Positions 44,665 to 53,265 of a stretch of DNA of 64,000 bases are shown one piece after another (position 1 is the first letter of the stretch; each line of letters opens with the position of its first letter). The DNA is from Ceratodon purpureus (taxonomy: Eukaryota > Streptophyta > Bryopsida > Pseudoditrichales > Ditrichaceae): the NCBI GenBank assembly GCA_014871385.1, contig CM026426.1:70785287-70849286 (forward strand). Direction: 5' to 3'. The notes beneath the pieces are model-generated. The model made no database searches. It was not told where the DNA came from and saw only the letters and a program-made list of their open reading frames with translations. The translations under genes and the position numbers were made by a program.

Positions 44665-47451
44665 CTTTTGAATTCTGCTGAGAAAAATTACAGTACTACT
44701 GAACGAGAGGCCTTAGCTATGGTTTATGCTCTGAACAAGTATAGACATTATTTGCTGGGCAATAAGTTTGTTTTTTATGTTGACCATATGGCACTGGTGT
44801 ATCTGGTCAACAAACCGCAGGTATCGGGCCGGATTGCGAGGTGGCTGCTGCTGTTTCAGGAGTTTGAATTCACTGTGGTGTATAAGCCAGGGAAGAACCA
44901 TGGAGTAGCAGATGCACTGTCTAGACTGCCCAATGGAGAACCAGCAACTGGTGTTGAGGACCAGACCAGTGATGCCAGTTTGTTTTATGTGAAGCCGGAA
45001 TGGTTAGAGGATGTCAATTCTTACCTTAAAACTGGTGTTGTACGGCAGGATCTGACCAGGGAGGAGGAGCGGAAACTGGTCCTCAAGGCACTGCCATACA
45101 CCCGGATCCGGGGGGTATTGCACAACAGGGGCCAGGATCTGGTCCTCAGGAGGGTACTGGACCCGGTCGAGGCCAAAACAGTGATGAAGGAGATGCATTA
45201 TGGAGCAGCTGGTGGTCATTTCTCACAGGAGATCACCACCAGGAAAATACTGGATGCCGGGTATTGGTGGCCAGTAGTACACAGAGATGTTTCTGAGTAC
45301 TGTAAGGCCTGTGACCGGTGTCAGCGGGTTGGAGGCATGGCGAATACTGGACTGGCCACCCTGGTGACTAGTATGCCAGCAGAGCCATTCATGAAATGGG
45401 GACTGGATTTTATAGGACCAGTCAAGCCTATGGCTGCCCGGTCAGGTAACAGGTACATACTGGTGGCTACAGATTATGCTACCAAGTGGGTGGAGGCCCG
45501 GGCGTTAAGGACAAATTCGGCAGCAGTAACTGCTAAGTTCCTGTATGAGCAGATACTCACCAGGTACGGGTGTCCATTGACACTGGTCAGTGACCAGGGC
45601 TCTCATTTCATCAATGAGGCAATTGAGCACCTGGTGGAGCATTTTCTGCTCCAGCACCGGACTTCTACGACTTACTACCCCCAAGGTAATGGCCAGGCAG
45701 AGTCGACCAACAAGGTAATTGGCCAACTGCTCAGCAAACTGGTCAATGAGAAGAGGACTGATTGGGATGAACACCTGCCTACAGTGCTGTTTTCCTACAG
45801 GACTGCTTTCAAGGTGACCATCGGGTATACACCATTTCAACTGGTGTATGGGCTCCATCCATTGATGCCCACGGAATACTTAGTTCCGACCAGGAGGACC
45901 AGTATGGAGACTGATTATACACCAGCCAGGGTACTACAGGCCAGAATAGCAGACCTGGAGCAGCTGGATACCACCAGGAAGGATGCACAGGAGCAGGCAG
46001 GGACTCGACAGTGGAACAGGTCACTCTGGAGCCAGCAGCATTACAAGAGGAAGGATTTTCAGATTGGGGACTATGTACTCAGGTACCCCAAGGGGCACAA
46101 GGAGCATGTGGGCAAATTCAAGAGCAGGTGGTTTGGGCCTTACAGGGTCCAGTACAGGCTGCCTAACAACACTGCTCTTTTGGTTTCAGTGCAGAATTTC
46201 GAGCCGGACCCGGTGATTGTCAACATCAACAAGTTGAAGCCTTACAGGTTCTATGACCAGGACCAGCTTGTTACCGTAACACCAGGTGATTCGACCAAGG
46301 GACTGGTCGAACAGCAAAAGGGGGATAGTGTACAAGCAGGCCAGGAAGGGACCAGTTCGGGTGACCAAGCAGGCCAGGAAGGGACCAGTTTGAGTGACGA
46401 GGACAGTACCAGCACCAGACAAAGACATGCACCAGGAACACAGGACCAGGACATCAGACGCACCAAGGACCAGGACAGACGTCAAGACCATCAAGACAGG
46501 ACCAGACAAGACCAGCAAGACAAGACCAGACAGGACCAGGACAGACGTCAAGACCATCAGGACAAGACCGGACAAGACCACCAAGACAAGACTAGACAGG
46601 ACCAGGACAGACATCAAGACCATCAAGACAGGACCAGACAAGACCAGGACAGAACAAATGAAGAGGGGCAGGAAGAAGTCCCACAGCAACAGAACAGGTT
46701 GAAGGGGGACCAGGAAGTAGACAAAGGGGATGAGGGCGAAATTAGTGAAAAAAATAAAGAAAAAAGAGGAAATAATCAAAAAGAAAAAAATAATGAAAAA
46801 GAGGAAGCAATCAAAAAAGGAGCAGAAGAGAAAGAAAGGAAGCAGCCAGCACTACTATGTGGAGTAATGGAGGTCATCCCAGTCCATGAGCGACACGTGG
46901 CAGAGGCGATGTTACAGCTAGGGGGGCGGCCAATAAAGGAAGAGGATGAAGAAAATTCATCCAGTCAACAGATTTCATCCATCATGGATGAAAAACGGCT
47001 ACTAACCCTAAAACCTGTTTTCAGTTATTGGTGGTGTAGGGTTAACCGAGCCACAAATGAAGTAGAAGAAAGCTGGAGAAGGGTTCGGATGGGTCAGTCA
47101 GGGGCAGAACGAGCACCAAGAGCCAGCACCCACGGCTCGCTGGAACGGACTTGGGAGATGGGGCAGCCGGAGCAACCGCAGGTGGATGAAGTACTGGCAG
47201 GGACGACACCCGGCCACAGCAGTTCATCCGTCAGGGAGCGAAGAAGACGACCAGAGGAAGGGGACTTACCCTATGGGACCGAAACCCTGGGTCTTTTCGA
47301 GAGCAGCAGTGGAAGGTCACAGCAGCCAGGATTCGGGAGGAAGAGTGATAGTGAGTTTCGACGCAGTGGCAGCCGACAGCACCAAGCGGTGGCAAGTTAC
47401 AGTGGCAAACAGGGAGCAGGAGGGAGCTGCGAGAGAACCATTCGGCAGTAG
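44665..47451 (+). pseudogene. Gypsy 2 RNase H, integrase and charged C-terminal extension
   Basis: Continues in frame after the [43 protein letters not shown] and [15 protein letters not shown] (RNase H). The integrase HHCC finger is [15 protein letters not shown] then [13 protein letters not shown]. The DDE core is WGLDFIGPV (D), [17 protein letters not shown] (D), [20 protein letters not shown] (E), followed by the GPY-type segment ([20 protein letters not shown]). From about 46.3 kb the protein becomes a 350-residue low-complexity tail: D/Q/R/T repeats such as [15 protein letters not shown] (46.44-46.66 kb), a K/E/N-rich stretch, then R/S/G-rich to the stop at 47449. Such a long tail is unusual for Gypsy integrases. 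Confidence 0.92.
46394..46660 (+). repeat. Repeat coding D/Q/R/H/T tail of integrase
   Basis: Units built from AGACAGGACCAGGACAGACG-like words repeated with variation, encoding [14 protein letters not shown]-type strings. Same word family as at 43.0-43.3 kb. Confidence 0.85.
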
Positions 47452-47459
47452 AAGACGGC

Positions 47460-47770
47460 GGCAGGGGGCGCTCAACAGCAGGAGGCAACAGCCGGGAGCG
47501 CCCAACAGCAGGAGGCAACAGCCGGGGGAGCTTAGCAGGAAGAGGTAGCAGCCGGGGGCGCTCAGCAGCAAGACACAGCACCGAGAGGCGCTCGACAGCA
47601 GGAGGCAGCACCGGGAGGCGCTCAGCAGGAAGAGACAGCAGCCGGGGGCGCTCAGCAGCAAGACATAGCACCAGGAGGCGCTCAACAGCAGAAGGCAGCA
47701 CCGGGCGGAGCTCAGTAGGAAAAGACAGCAGCACCGAGAGGCGCTCAGCAGCAGAAGGCAGCGGTGGGTG
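47460..47770 (+). repeat. Degenerate tandem repeat, unit about 37-40 bp
   Basis: Units containing GGCGCTCAGCAGCA then AAGACAGCA and GCACCGGGAGG repeat about eight times just after the pol stop codon. The antisense strand gives a spurious Cys/Leu/Ser-rich ORF. Confidence 0.8.
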
Positions 47771-48429
47771 GCGCGCGAGGAGATAGGCAGGGCCGACAGC
47801 AGCAGCCAACACCAAGCAGTGGAGAGAGACAAGTGTTTTTAGAGCAGCTAGGGTTTGCAGTCAGAAGACCTGCTGCGAGCAGTCGGCACCGACAGCAGTT
47901 GGGCCGTGAGGGATCGAAGTTGGTAGGCGCCGAAGAAGGAGCAGCCGGCGGAGGAGCTAGGCAATCAGCGGGCGGTGGCGGACAGCAGTCGCTAGGCGTC
48001 AAGAGAGGAGCATCGGGCGGTGGCGGACAGCAGTCGCTAGGCGCCGGGAGAGGAACAACGGGCGGTGGCAGCAAGCTGACCATCGGGGAAGCGCAGCAGC
48101 CAGCGGTTGGAAGGGAGCAAAGAGCGGGGCAATTGGAGACAGTGCGGGGGTTACAGCCGCGAAGTGATAGCGGGCAGTCGACACAAGAGGAAGATCCGAG
48201 CTTGGGCGAGAGGGGAGCCAGCGGCAGCAGCTGGGCGGTACGAAGGGCATCACTTGCCGACAGCAGAGAAGAAGGTGACCAGAGCCGAAGCAGGGTAGAC
48301 CAGCTCTCCATCGAGCGACAGCCGGGACACCAGGTAAGGCACCGTCCATACAGAATTCCGGGTGCTTTGAGGGCTGCAGGCAGAGAGGCAGGATCGGTAA
48401 GGCAGGGACTGGAGGTGCATAGAGGATAA
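47764..48429 (+). CDS. Low-complexity Gly/Gln/Arg-rich ORF of Gypsy 2
   Basis: 221 open codons, but without an ATG at the start and of very biased composition (Q, G, S, R, A), including two GGGQQSLG units from a direct repeat (about 47.97-48.06 kb). No domain is visible. It could be a translated spacer, a fused tail of an ancestral protein, or chance openness in GC-rich repeats. The in-frame relation to pol is lost. I would treat it as doubtful. Confidence 0.25.
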   Translation: MGGARGDRQGRQQQPTPSSGERQVFLEQLGFAVRRPAASSRHRQQLGREGSKLVGAEEGAAGGGARQSAGGGGQQSLGVKRGASGGGGQQSLGAGRGTTGGGSKLTIGEAQQPAVGREQRAGQLETVRGLQPRSDSGQSTQEEDPSLGERGASGSSWAVRRASLADSREEGDQSRSRVDQLSIERQPGHQVRHRPYRIPGALRAAGREAGSVRQGLEVHRG

Positions 48430-48837
48430 CAGGAGCAGTAAACCAGCAGCCCCAGAGGAAGCGACAGCAGGAATAAGGGTTAGAGCAGGAAGACCAGTAA
48501 GGAGAATTTCGACAAGGGGTTCGGGGGCAGTTTTAAGGGAAGCCTCAGTATTGACATTTAAGGATTGGGGCGAAGGGAGAGATTCAGAAGAGGAGGTGCA
48601 AACCAGAAGAAGAGTGGAGCAAGAGAAAAAATTAAAAATGAATAAAAAACGACTAAGGCAGGGAGCAGGTTGGGACACCAGGGGGGGTGCAGGATCAGGG
48701 GACCAACAGTTTCCTACATCTAGTAGAAGAACTGCAGTCAAGGGGGACCTGCGACCTTACCTACAGGGATCAGGTGTGATTTCACACCAGGAGGAGATGG
48801 ACCTAGAGCAGATGTAGGGGCAGGAACCTACACAGCC

Positions 48838-49016
48838 GACGCAGCAGGGACCCGGACCAGCACCAGGGGAGCAGGGACCAGGACCAGCACCAGGGGAGCA
48901 GGGACCAGGACCAGCACCAGGGGAGCAGGGACCAGGACCAGCACCAGGGGAGCAGGGACCAGGACCAGCACCAGGGGAGCAGGTACCAGCGCCAGCATCA
49001 GGGGAGCAGTGACCAG
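48838..49016 (+). repeat. 27-bp tandem repeat (about six copies)
   Basis: Units GGACCAGGACCAGCACCAGG plus GGAGCAG repeat with few changes, and would encode GPGPAPGEQ. It immediately precedes the accessory ORF at 49055. Confidence 0.9.
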
Positions 49017-49054
49017 GACCAGGGAACACCACCAGGAGGAAGTTCACCAACCCC

Positions 49055-50071
49055 ATGGCCAGAGTTCCTAGGAGGACCAGAGTTGAGAGGAAGGTAGACA
49101 GAGCCATTCAGCTCACCTTTCTTGCCTTGAAGCATTGGCAGGGATGGAGAGACCTTCAGGATAGTGACTGGGCAGAGCAGGTGGGTCTGGGGTCTTTTTA
49201 TGAGTACACCTGGCCAGCACCACGCACAGAGCTGGTAGCAGACCTGGTGGAGGGGTTCCAGTACACCAAGGGGGAGAAGATTGAGTATTCCATGCCGATT
49301 CGGGCCACAGTGAGGGGTATTCCAGTGGAGATCACAGCATGGACCATACAGCAGGCTTTGGGGATTGAGGGGACCCGGACACCACCAGTTCCGAAAGGCG
49401 GTACTGCCCTAGAGAAGAAGTATATGACCATGTTTGGGTTAACCAGGGCAGACCACACCAGTGATGGGACCAAGATCAGGGGGTTTGATGAGCAGTACCA
49501 GGAGCGGGTCAAGGCATTGGTGGAGATCATGTGTGTGAAGAAGACATCCCAGTATGCCAGCAATGACTCGCTACTGGAGAACTTGTACCAGGCTGTCAGG
49601 AAGGGAAACCACAACTGGGCCCCCCTTATACTTTCTAGCTTGAGGAGGCTACTTATCCGGATCCACACCAGCCCGACCAGAGAGATCAAGGGGGCAGAGT
49701 TGATGGATGCACTGCTCCGAAACTGGTTCCCAGATGATGAGGAGTATGTGGATCCAGCCCCCCAGGAGAGCTCCAGTGAAGAGGAGGATGACAGTGCTGG
49801 ACCACCAGATGTGACACCGGACAGACCAGCAGGACTGCTACCACCAGATGTAGCCAGTGGAGAGGGGTTTGAGACTCAGCTGACCAGGCAGGAGGAGGAC
49901 CAGGCCACTTCAGTGGAGCGCCAATCTTCATCTTCACATGGACAGAGGAAGGGCAAGAGGAAGGCTGTAGATTCACCAGGACCAGGGGAGCAGCCGGGCA
50001 GGTTCAAGAGGCTGAGGAGGATGGGTAACAAACCAAGATATCGGGAGACCAGCCCAGACTCCTTGGAGTAG
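49055..50071 (+). CDS. Gypsy 2 accessory protein (plant transposon-protein-like domain)
   Basis: 338 intact codons from ATG at 49055 (MARVPRRTRVERKVDRAIQL). Residues 30-240 look globular: GSFYEYTWPAPRTELVADLV, EYSMPIRATVRGIPVEITAW, TIQQALGIEGTRTPPV, then ENLYQAVRKGNHNWAPLILS and AELMDALLRNWFPDDEEY. After this an acidic, disordered tail ends in a basic stretch (GQRKGKRKAVDS, FKRLRRMGNKPRYRE) that looks like an NLS. The 'VRG..V..t...I...LgI' and 'a...g..nWa..I' patterns recall the PF20167-type plant transposon protein. It sits after integrase, as does the homologous ORF in Gypsy 1. The function is unknown. Being intact while pol has stops is notable. Confidence 0.75.
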   Translation: MARVPRRTRVERKVDRAIQLTFLALKHWQGWRDLQDSDWAEQVGLGSFYEYTWPAPRTELVADLVEGFQYTKGEKIEYSMPIRATVRGIPVEITAWTIQQALGIEGTRTPPVPKGGTALEKKYMTMFGLTRADHTSDGTKIRGFDEQYQERVKALVEIMCVKKTSQYASNDSLLENLYQAVRKGNHNWAPLILSSLRRLLIRIHTSPTREIKGAELMDALLRNWFPDDEEYVDPAPQESSSEEEDDSAGPPDVTPDRPAGLLPPDVASGEGFETQLTRQEEDQATSVERQSSSSHGQRKGKRKAVDSPGPGEQPGRFKRLRRMGNKPRYRETSPDSLE

Positions 50072-50125
50072 GGTGAGAGGTGTGTCACAACACCAGGGGG
50101 AGCCGGAGGACATCATGGCAGGAGG

Positions 50126-51181
50126 ATGAGGGGCCAGGTGAGCAGTCCAGTACTGATCTCCAGTAGTCCAGAATTGGTGTTAGTATCGACACCCACCAGG
50201 GACCAGCCAGTTTCAGAGGGCCAGCACCAGGACCAGTACCAGGACCAGCCCCAGGACCAGCCTCAGGAGCAGCACCAGGACCACGATGTGGGGGACCAGG
50301 TACAGGAGCAGGATCCAATGGACCACCAGGAGGAGCCAGTTGTGGATTTTCCCACAGGCTCGGTAGGGACCAGGATTCAGCCAGGACCAGCAGGGCTGGG
50401 GGACCAGGATGATATCACTAAGGAGGTGGACCAGTTGGTCCAGCAGTTGCAGGTGGCATTGGCCCAAGCATCTCGGGTGCAGATGTTACAAGGGCAGGAG
50501 GACAGGTCTGGACCGACTTACCAAGTGTTGTTGACCACTAGACAGGCCCAGGAGGAGCAGATTCGGCAGTTGACGGACCAGCTGGAGCAGGCTCAACACC
50601 AGCTGGTAGTACTCCAGGAGGACCAGGACAAGGAGAGGCAGACTTGGGTGGATCAGGGGGTCCAGGCAGAGGCAGTCAGGGCCCGGAGATTGGAGTTGGA
50701 GGCCAGGACTAGTGCCAGGTTCAGGGACTTTGATCAGCTGGCTAGGGAGAACCAGCAGCTTAGGAAGAGGGTGGAGTTGGCTGAGGCCAGTTCTACTCAG
50801 GCTTCTAGGGGGTTGACCAGGCATCTGCTGTCTACCTCCAAGAAGCAGGTACTGGACAAGATTCAAGCCTACTCAGAGGACCAGGCCAGGTATTCCAGGT
50901 ATTTGATGAGGTTTGCTGATGCTTACCCATCTCTTGTGTACTGGTCTGAAGATGACCAGGATGAGGGGGACCAGGATATGCCTGATGGGGGGCAGTTTGC
51001 GGATGATGGAGGGGCTTCCAGTAGTGGCCTGGGGACCACTTCTGGTATTGGATCTCAGTCAGGTGATGGACCAGCAGGTACCAATCCTGCTGCACCACCA
51101 GTACCAGCACCACCACGACCAGAGGCAGCACCAGAGGGACCAGCATCAGCAGCAGGAGGGGCGGCACCAGTTAGTGGCTAG
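50126..51181 (+). CDS. Gypsy 2 coiled-coil protein
   Basis: 351 intact codons, starting 55 nt after the previous ORF ends. The N-terminus is D/Q/H-rich (DQPVSEGQHQDQYQDQPQDQ). A strong coiled coil runs from about residue 95 to 255 (EEQIRQLTDQLEQAQHQLVV, RARRLELEARTSARFRDFDQ, LARENQQLRKRVELAEASST), then KKQVLDKIQAYSEDQARYSR and MRFADAYPSLVYW, followed by an acidic and Pro/Ala/Gly-rich tail. In Gypsy 1 and elements A-C the coiled coil is fused behind the globular domain; here the two are separate adjacent ORFs. This suggests they work together, perhaps as an oligomeric scaffold (inference). Confidence 0.75.
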   Translation: MRGQVSSPVLISSSPELVLVSTPTRDQPVSEGQHQDQYQDQPQDQPQEQHQDHDVGDQVQEQDPMDHQEEPVVDFPTGSVGTRIQPGPAGLGDQDDITKEVDQLVQQLQVALAQASRVQMLQGQEDRSGPTYQVLLTTRQAQEEQIRQLTDQLEQAQHQLVVLQEDQDKERQTWVDQGVQAEAVRARRLELEARTSARFRDFDQLARENQQLRKRVELAEASSTQASRGLTRHLLSTSKKQVLDKIQAYSEDQARYSRYLMRFADAYPSLVYWSEDDQDEGDQDMPDGGQFADDGGASSSGLGTTSGIGSQSGDGPAGTNPAAPPVPAPPRPEAAPEGPASAAGGAAPVSG

Positions 51182-51306
51182 ACAGTAGAGTAGGCCAGAT
51201 TACTGGTAGGACCAGTAGTACTTCTTTTTTGATTTTTTGATACCTTAGTTTTTTTGGGTTAACCCCATAAAACTTAAAACCGAGCATCTGAGGGCAGATG
51301 CAGACT

Positions 51307-51319
51307 AAAAGGGGGATAA
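51307..51319 (+). promoter_or_regulatory. Polypurine tract of Gypsy 2
   Basis: AAAAGGGGGATAA directly precedes the 3' LTR; it primes plus-strand DNA synthesis in LTR retrotransposons. Confidence 0.85.
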
Positions 51320-52136
51320 TGTTAACTGGGGATTTAAGGTAGTAGAATAGAGGGGCAGTAAAACTATAGGGGAGCAGTAAAACTGCAGTTACTGGGGGAG
51401 GCAGTAAACTGTTCAGTTACTGTCCTGCCCTGTAGTAACTGTGTTGGATGAAAACTGCCTGTTTTGGATGAAAACTGCCAGATGGATGAAAACTGTCAGA
51501 TGGATGAAATCTGGTGGTTGGATGAAATCTGGTGGTCGGATGAAAACTGTTGGCAGTTAGGGTTTTGGGGGTGGCGGCTAGGGTTTTGGATGGGGTTGTG
51601 GGAGAGGGGGCTGCGAAGCTCATTCTCTCTCTCTCCCTCTCAGTTCAGAGCTCCCAGATGGTAGTTTGTGTGTAGGACATGTTGTAGGACTGTAGGAGGA
51701 TGCTGTTAGAGCAGTTTTCAGGACTCTAGGGGGTCCAGATAGTGATATCAGTAGGGAGCAGAATCATGTATGGAATTACAGTGAGTAAAGGGAAGGAATT
51801 GATTACATTGGGTGTAAATGTCTGAAATTGCAGTTATGAGTGCTTGAGGGACCAGATTAGTGGATTCACTTGGTGGGTCCAGTAGATCTGGTGTTTAAAT
51901 GAGTGGGTATTGTAGATCAGACCAAGGAGAGTAGAAAAATGTATCACATCTTGGAAAATACCATCAGGATTTGAGTAGATCTAAGTTGGCAGTTTCAGAT
52001 CTAGGACCCGGATTTTGGACAGTTTCAGGGCAGTTTCAGGGCAGTTTTAGGGACAGTACAGAATTTTTCGCAGGATTTCAGAGAGCTTTAGGACAGTATT
52101 CATTTTTGAAGGAGTAAGAAAAATATTCCTTTCACA
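51320..52136 (+). repeat. 3' LTR of Gypsy 2
   Basis: 817 bp, same ends as the 5' LTR. It has one extra 18-bp unit (TTGGATGAAATCTGGTGG) near 51.52 kb and a few substitutions. Confidence 0.95.
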
Positions 52137-52141
52137 TGCGC
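52137..52141. repeat. Right target-site duplication of Gypsy 2 (TGCGC)
   Basis: Matches 37042-37046 exactly. Confidence 0.9.
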
Positions 52142-52375
52142 TACTACAAATTAGTTCACTGTTCAAAATCAGAAGTAAACAAAAAGAACTTGCAAATTCA
52201 GGGTTAAAATTATTTTATTTTAATTTTGTAAATAAATCACTTCATTGTAATGTCAATTACAGTGCCATTCACTCTAGGTACCGCCCCCTAAGTCTTTCAA
52301 GTGCGTCTCAAAATGGTTCGCTTGAGCACTGGAGACAATATTTGGATTACAAAGCATTGCCATCTCCATCTTTAG

Positions 52376-52639
52376 TTATTTGATGAGATCGCCAATCTCA
52401 CAATCAAGTTCTTTGACAATTGCTTGGGTTGCCAATTGCTCTTCAGTGGTTGGAGGCAGAGGCCGTCCATTCTTCGCGTATGCCACCAATTTGTCTCGGC
52501 GAGAGATCCAATCCTCGACAACTAGATCAGTTTCCGGACACGCTCCAACATTCACCAAATAATTGTGTCTGTTTGATGTGCAGTGCCCGGTGGAGTGGCA
52601 CCATTCGTTTAACTCATGTACGACTTGATTTGTTGACAA
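52376..52639 (-). CDS. Small unknown ORF near the right end of the hAT element
   Basis: 87 codons, MSTNQVVHELNEWCHSTGHC to CEIGDLIK. ELNEWCHSTGHC...NRHN resembles FIEWCHIGKYF...HRHN at 36.2 kb, so the two are related N-termini. The first codon is TTG rather than ATG by my reading, so the start is uncertain. A TATA-like TATAAAA on the minus strand at 52781-52787 lies about 140 nt upstream. Nothing is known about function; Cys/His placement hints at metal binding. It may be the 5' end of a transposon gene truncated downstream. Confidence 0.35.
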   Translation of the reverse strand: MSTNQVVHELNEWCHSTGHCTSNRHNYLVNVGACPETDLVVEDWISRRDKLVAYAKNGRPLPPTTEEQLATQAIVKELDCEIGDLIK

Positions 52640-52780
52640 TTACATGCGTTGGAATTCATGTTGGATGGTACATCGATTGTTATGAAACCCACCGTAACAC
52701 TAAGCAATCAGCTACACTCGGACTGTTGAAGGCAAAATGCACAAAGTGGGGAGGTGCGAATCAGGGGAGAAGGATTGACA

Positions 52781-53110
52781 TTTTATACCCATGGGGGCGA
52801 TAGTGTGGGCACGCGCTGCCTGGTACGGGCGCGAGCAGATTGATCCTACGTGCGCACACGGTTCTCGTAGCCTGTGTACCTGGCAGGTATAAGTACGGGC
52901 ACGCACAGGTCTCGGCGAGAGAGTTTCGAGCGAGAGCGATATGTTACGGGCGGGGGCGACTCTGATTGGGAGAGATCAATCGGGCGCAATCACTACAGAT
53001 GACGCGCGTGCGCAAGTACAGACAACACGGGCAATTAACCCCAACTGACGGGCGCGTGCTGGCGGAGATACACGCGCGCACGCGACGATGGGCGCCACCC
53101 ATGGTAAATA
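52781..53110 (-). promoter_or_regulatory. Putative minus-strand promoter and GC-rich subterminal array (right)
   Basis: TATAAAA on the minus strand at 52781-52787, with a GC-rich array beyond (words ACGGGCGCGAGC, CGGGCACGC, ACGGGCGCGTGC). The block at 52.70-52.79 kb is paralogous to 36.62-36.70 kb. It lies 150-470 nt inside the right terminus of the hAT element. Confidence 0.5.
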
Positions 53111-53257
53111 GTAGTAAACTGTGAGGACAGTAATTTTACTCGCGCGGGGCAGCACTTCCGATAAGCACGTCCGATAGTTAGGTAAAAAATCGTCCGTCAC
53201 GTCCGTCATGTGACAAGACGACAATTTTTGCCCTGTCCATCCATTATGATAACCCTG

Positions 53258-53265
53258 ATCATATC
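53258..53265. repeat. Right target-site duplication of the hAT insertion (ATCATATC)
   Basis: Identical to 16029-16036. The right inverted repeat (reverse complement CAGGGTTATCATAATGG) ends at 53257. Confidence 0.75.

Larger units (their letters stand above)
37047..52136 (+). mobile_element. Gypsy (Metaviridae) LTR retrotransposon 2, 15.09 kb, near-complete
   Basis: LTRs at 37047-37845 (799 bp) and 51320-52136 (817 bp), perfect TGCGC duplication, primer site and polypurine tract all present. The internal region carries a coiled-coil leader ORF in frame with gag, gag-protease-RT-RNase H-integrase in one frame, a long charged extension, repeats, an accessory ORF (49055) and a coiled-coil ORF (50126). 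The LTRs differ mainly by an 18-bp tandem duplication, so the insertion is young for this region. It is unusually long. GGACCAG-type words are used heavily in coding and non-coding parts alike. Confidence 0.95.
16037..53257 (-). mobile_element. hAT-type transposon inflated to 37.2 kb by nested insertions
   Basis: Left end CATGGTTGTCATAATAG and right end (reverse complement) CAGGGTTATCATAATGG match at 14 of 17 positions, and the match extends with GAT.GAC. Direct ATCATATC flanks both ends. Removing 16037-53265 joins the two halves of the element C ORF in one frame. Inside, on the minus strand, are hAT transposase pieces at 29.5-28.2 kb and a C-terminal dimerisation piece at 17.4-17.1 kb, about 1 kb from the left end as expected. 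Nested within are two Gypsy elements, a CACTA fragment, element A and a RING-like gene. Both subterminal regions are GC-rich with repeated GGGCGCGAGC-like words. Clearly immobile now. Confidence 0.7.

Noticed and set aside
47231-48311. Antisense Cys/Leu/Ser-rich ORFs within Gypsy 2
   Set aside because: They are shadows of the tandem repeats on the coding strand; periodic composition follows the repeat unit and no domain is present.
48757-49107. Antisense ORF of repeated GPGPCSPGA-like units
   Set aside because: It arises from the 27-bp tandem repeat read on the other strand.
37047-52136. Endogenous pararetrovirus or retrovirus-like envelope gene
   Set aside because: No movement protein, aphid-transmission factor or envelope-like transmembrane ORF is seen; LTRs, primer site and domain order are those of a Gypsy retrotransposon.
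16028-53265. Reading the large insertion as a Mutator-like element with 9-bp duplication GATCATATC
   Set aside because: The ninth matching base is explained by the terminal C of the right inverted repeat (G on the plus strand). With 8 bp both ends start CA.GGTT, the hAT consensus, and hAT, not Mutator, transposase pieces lie inside.
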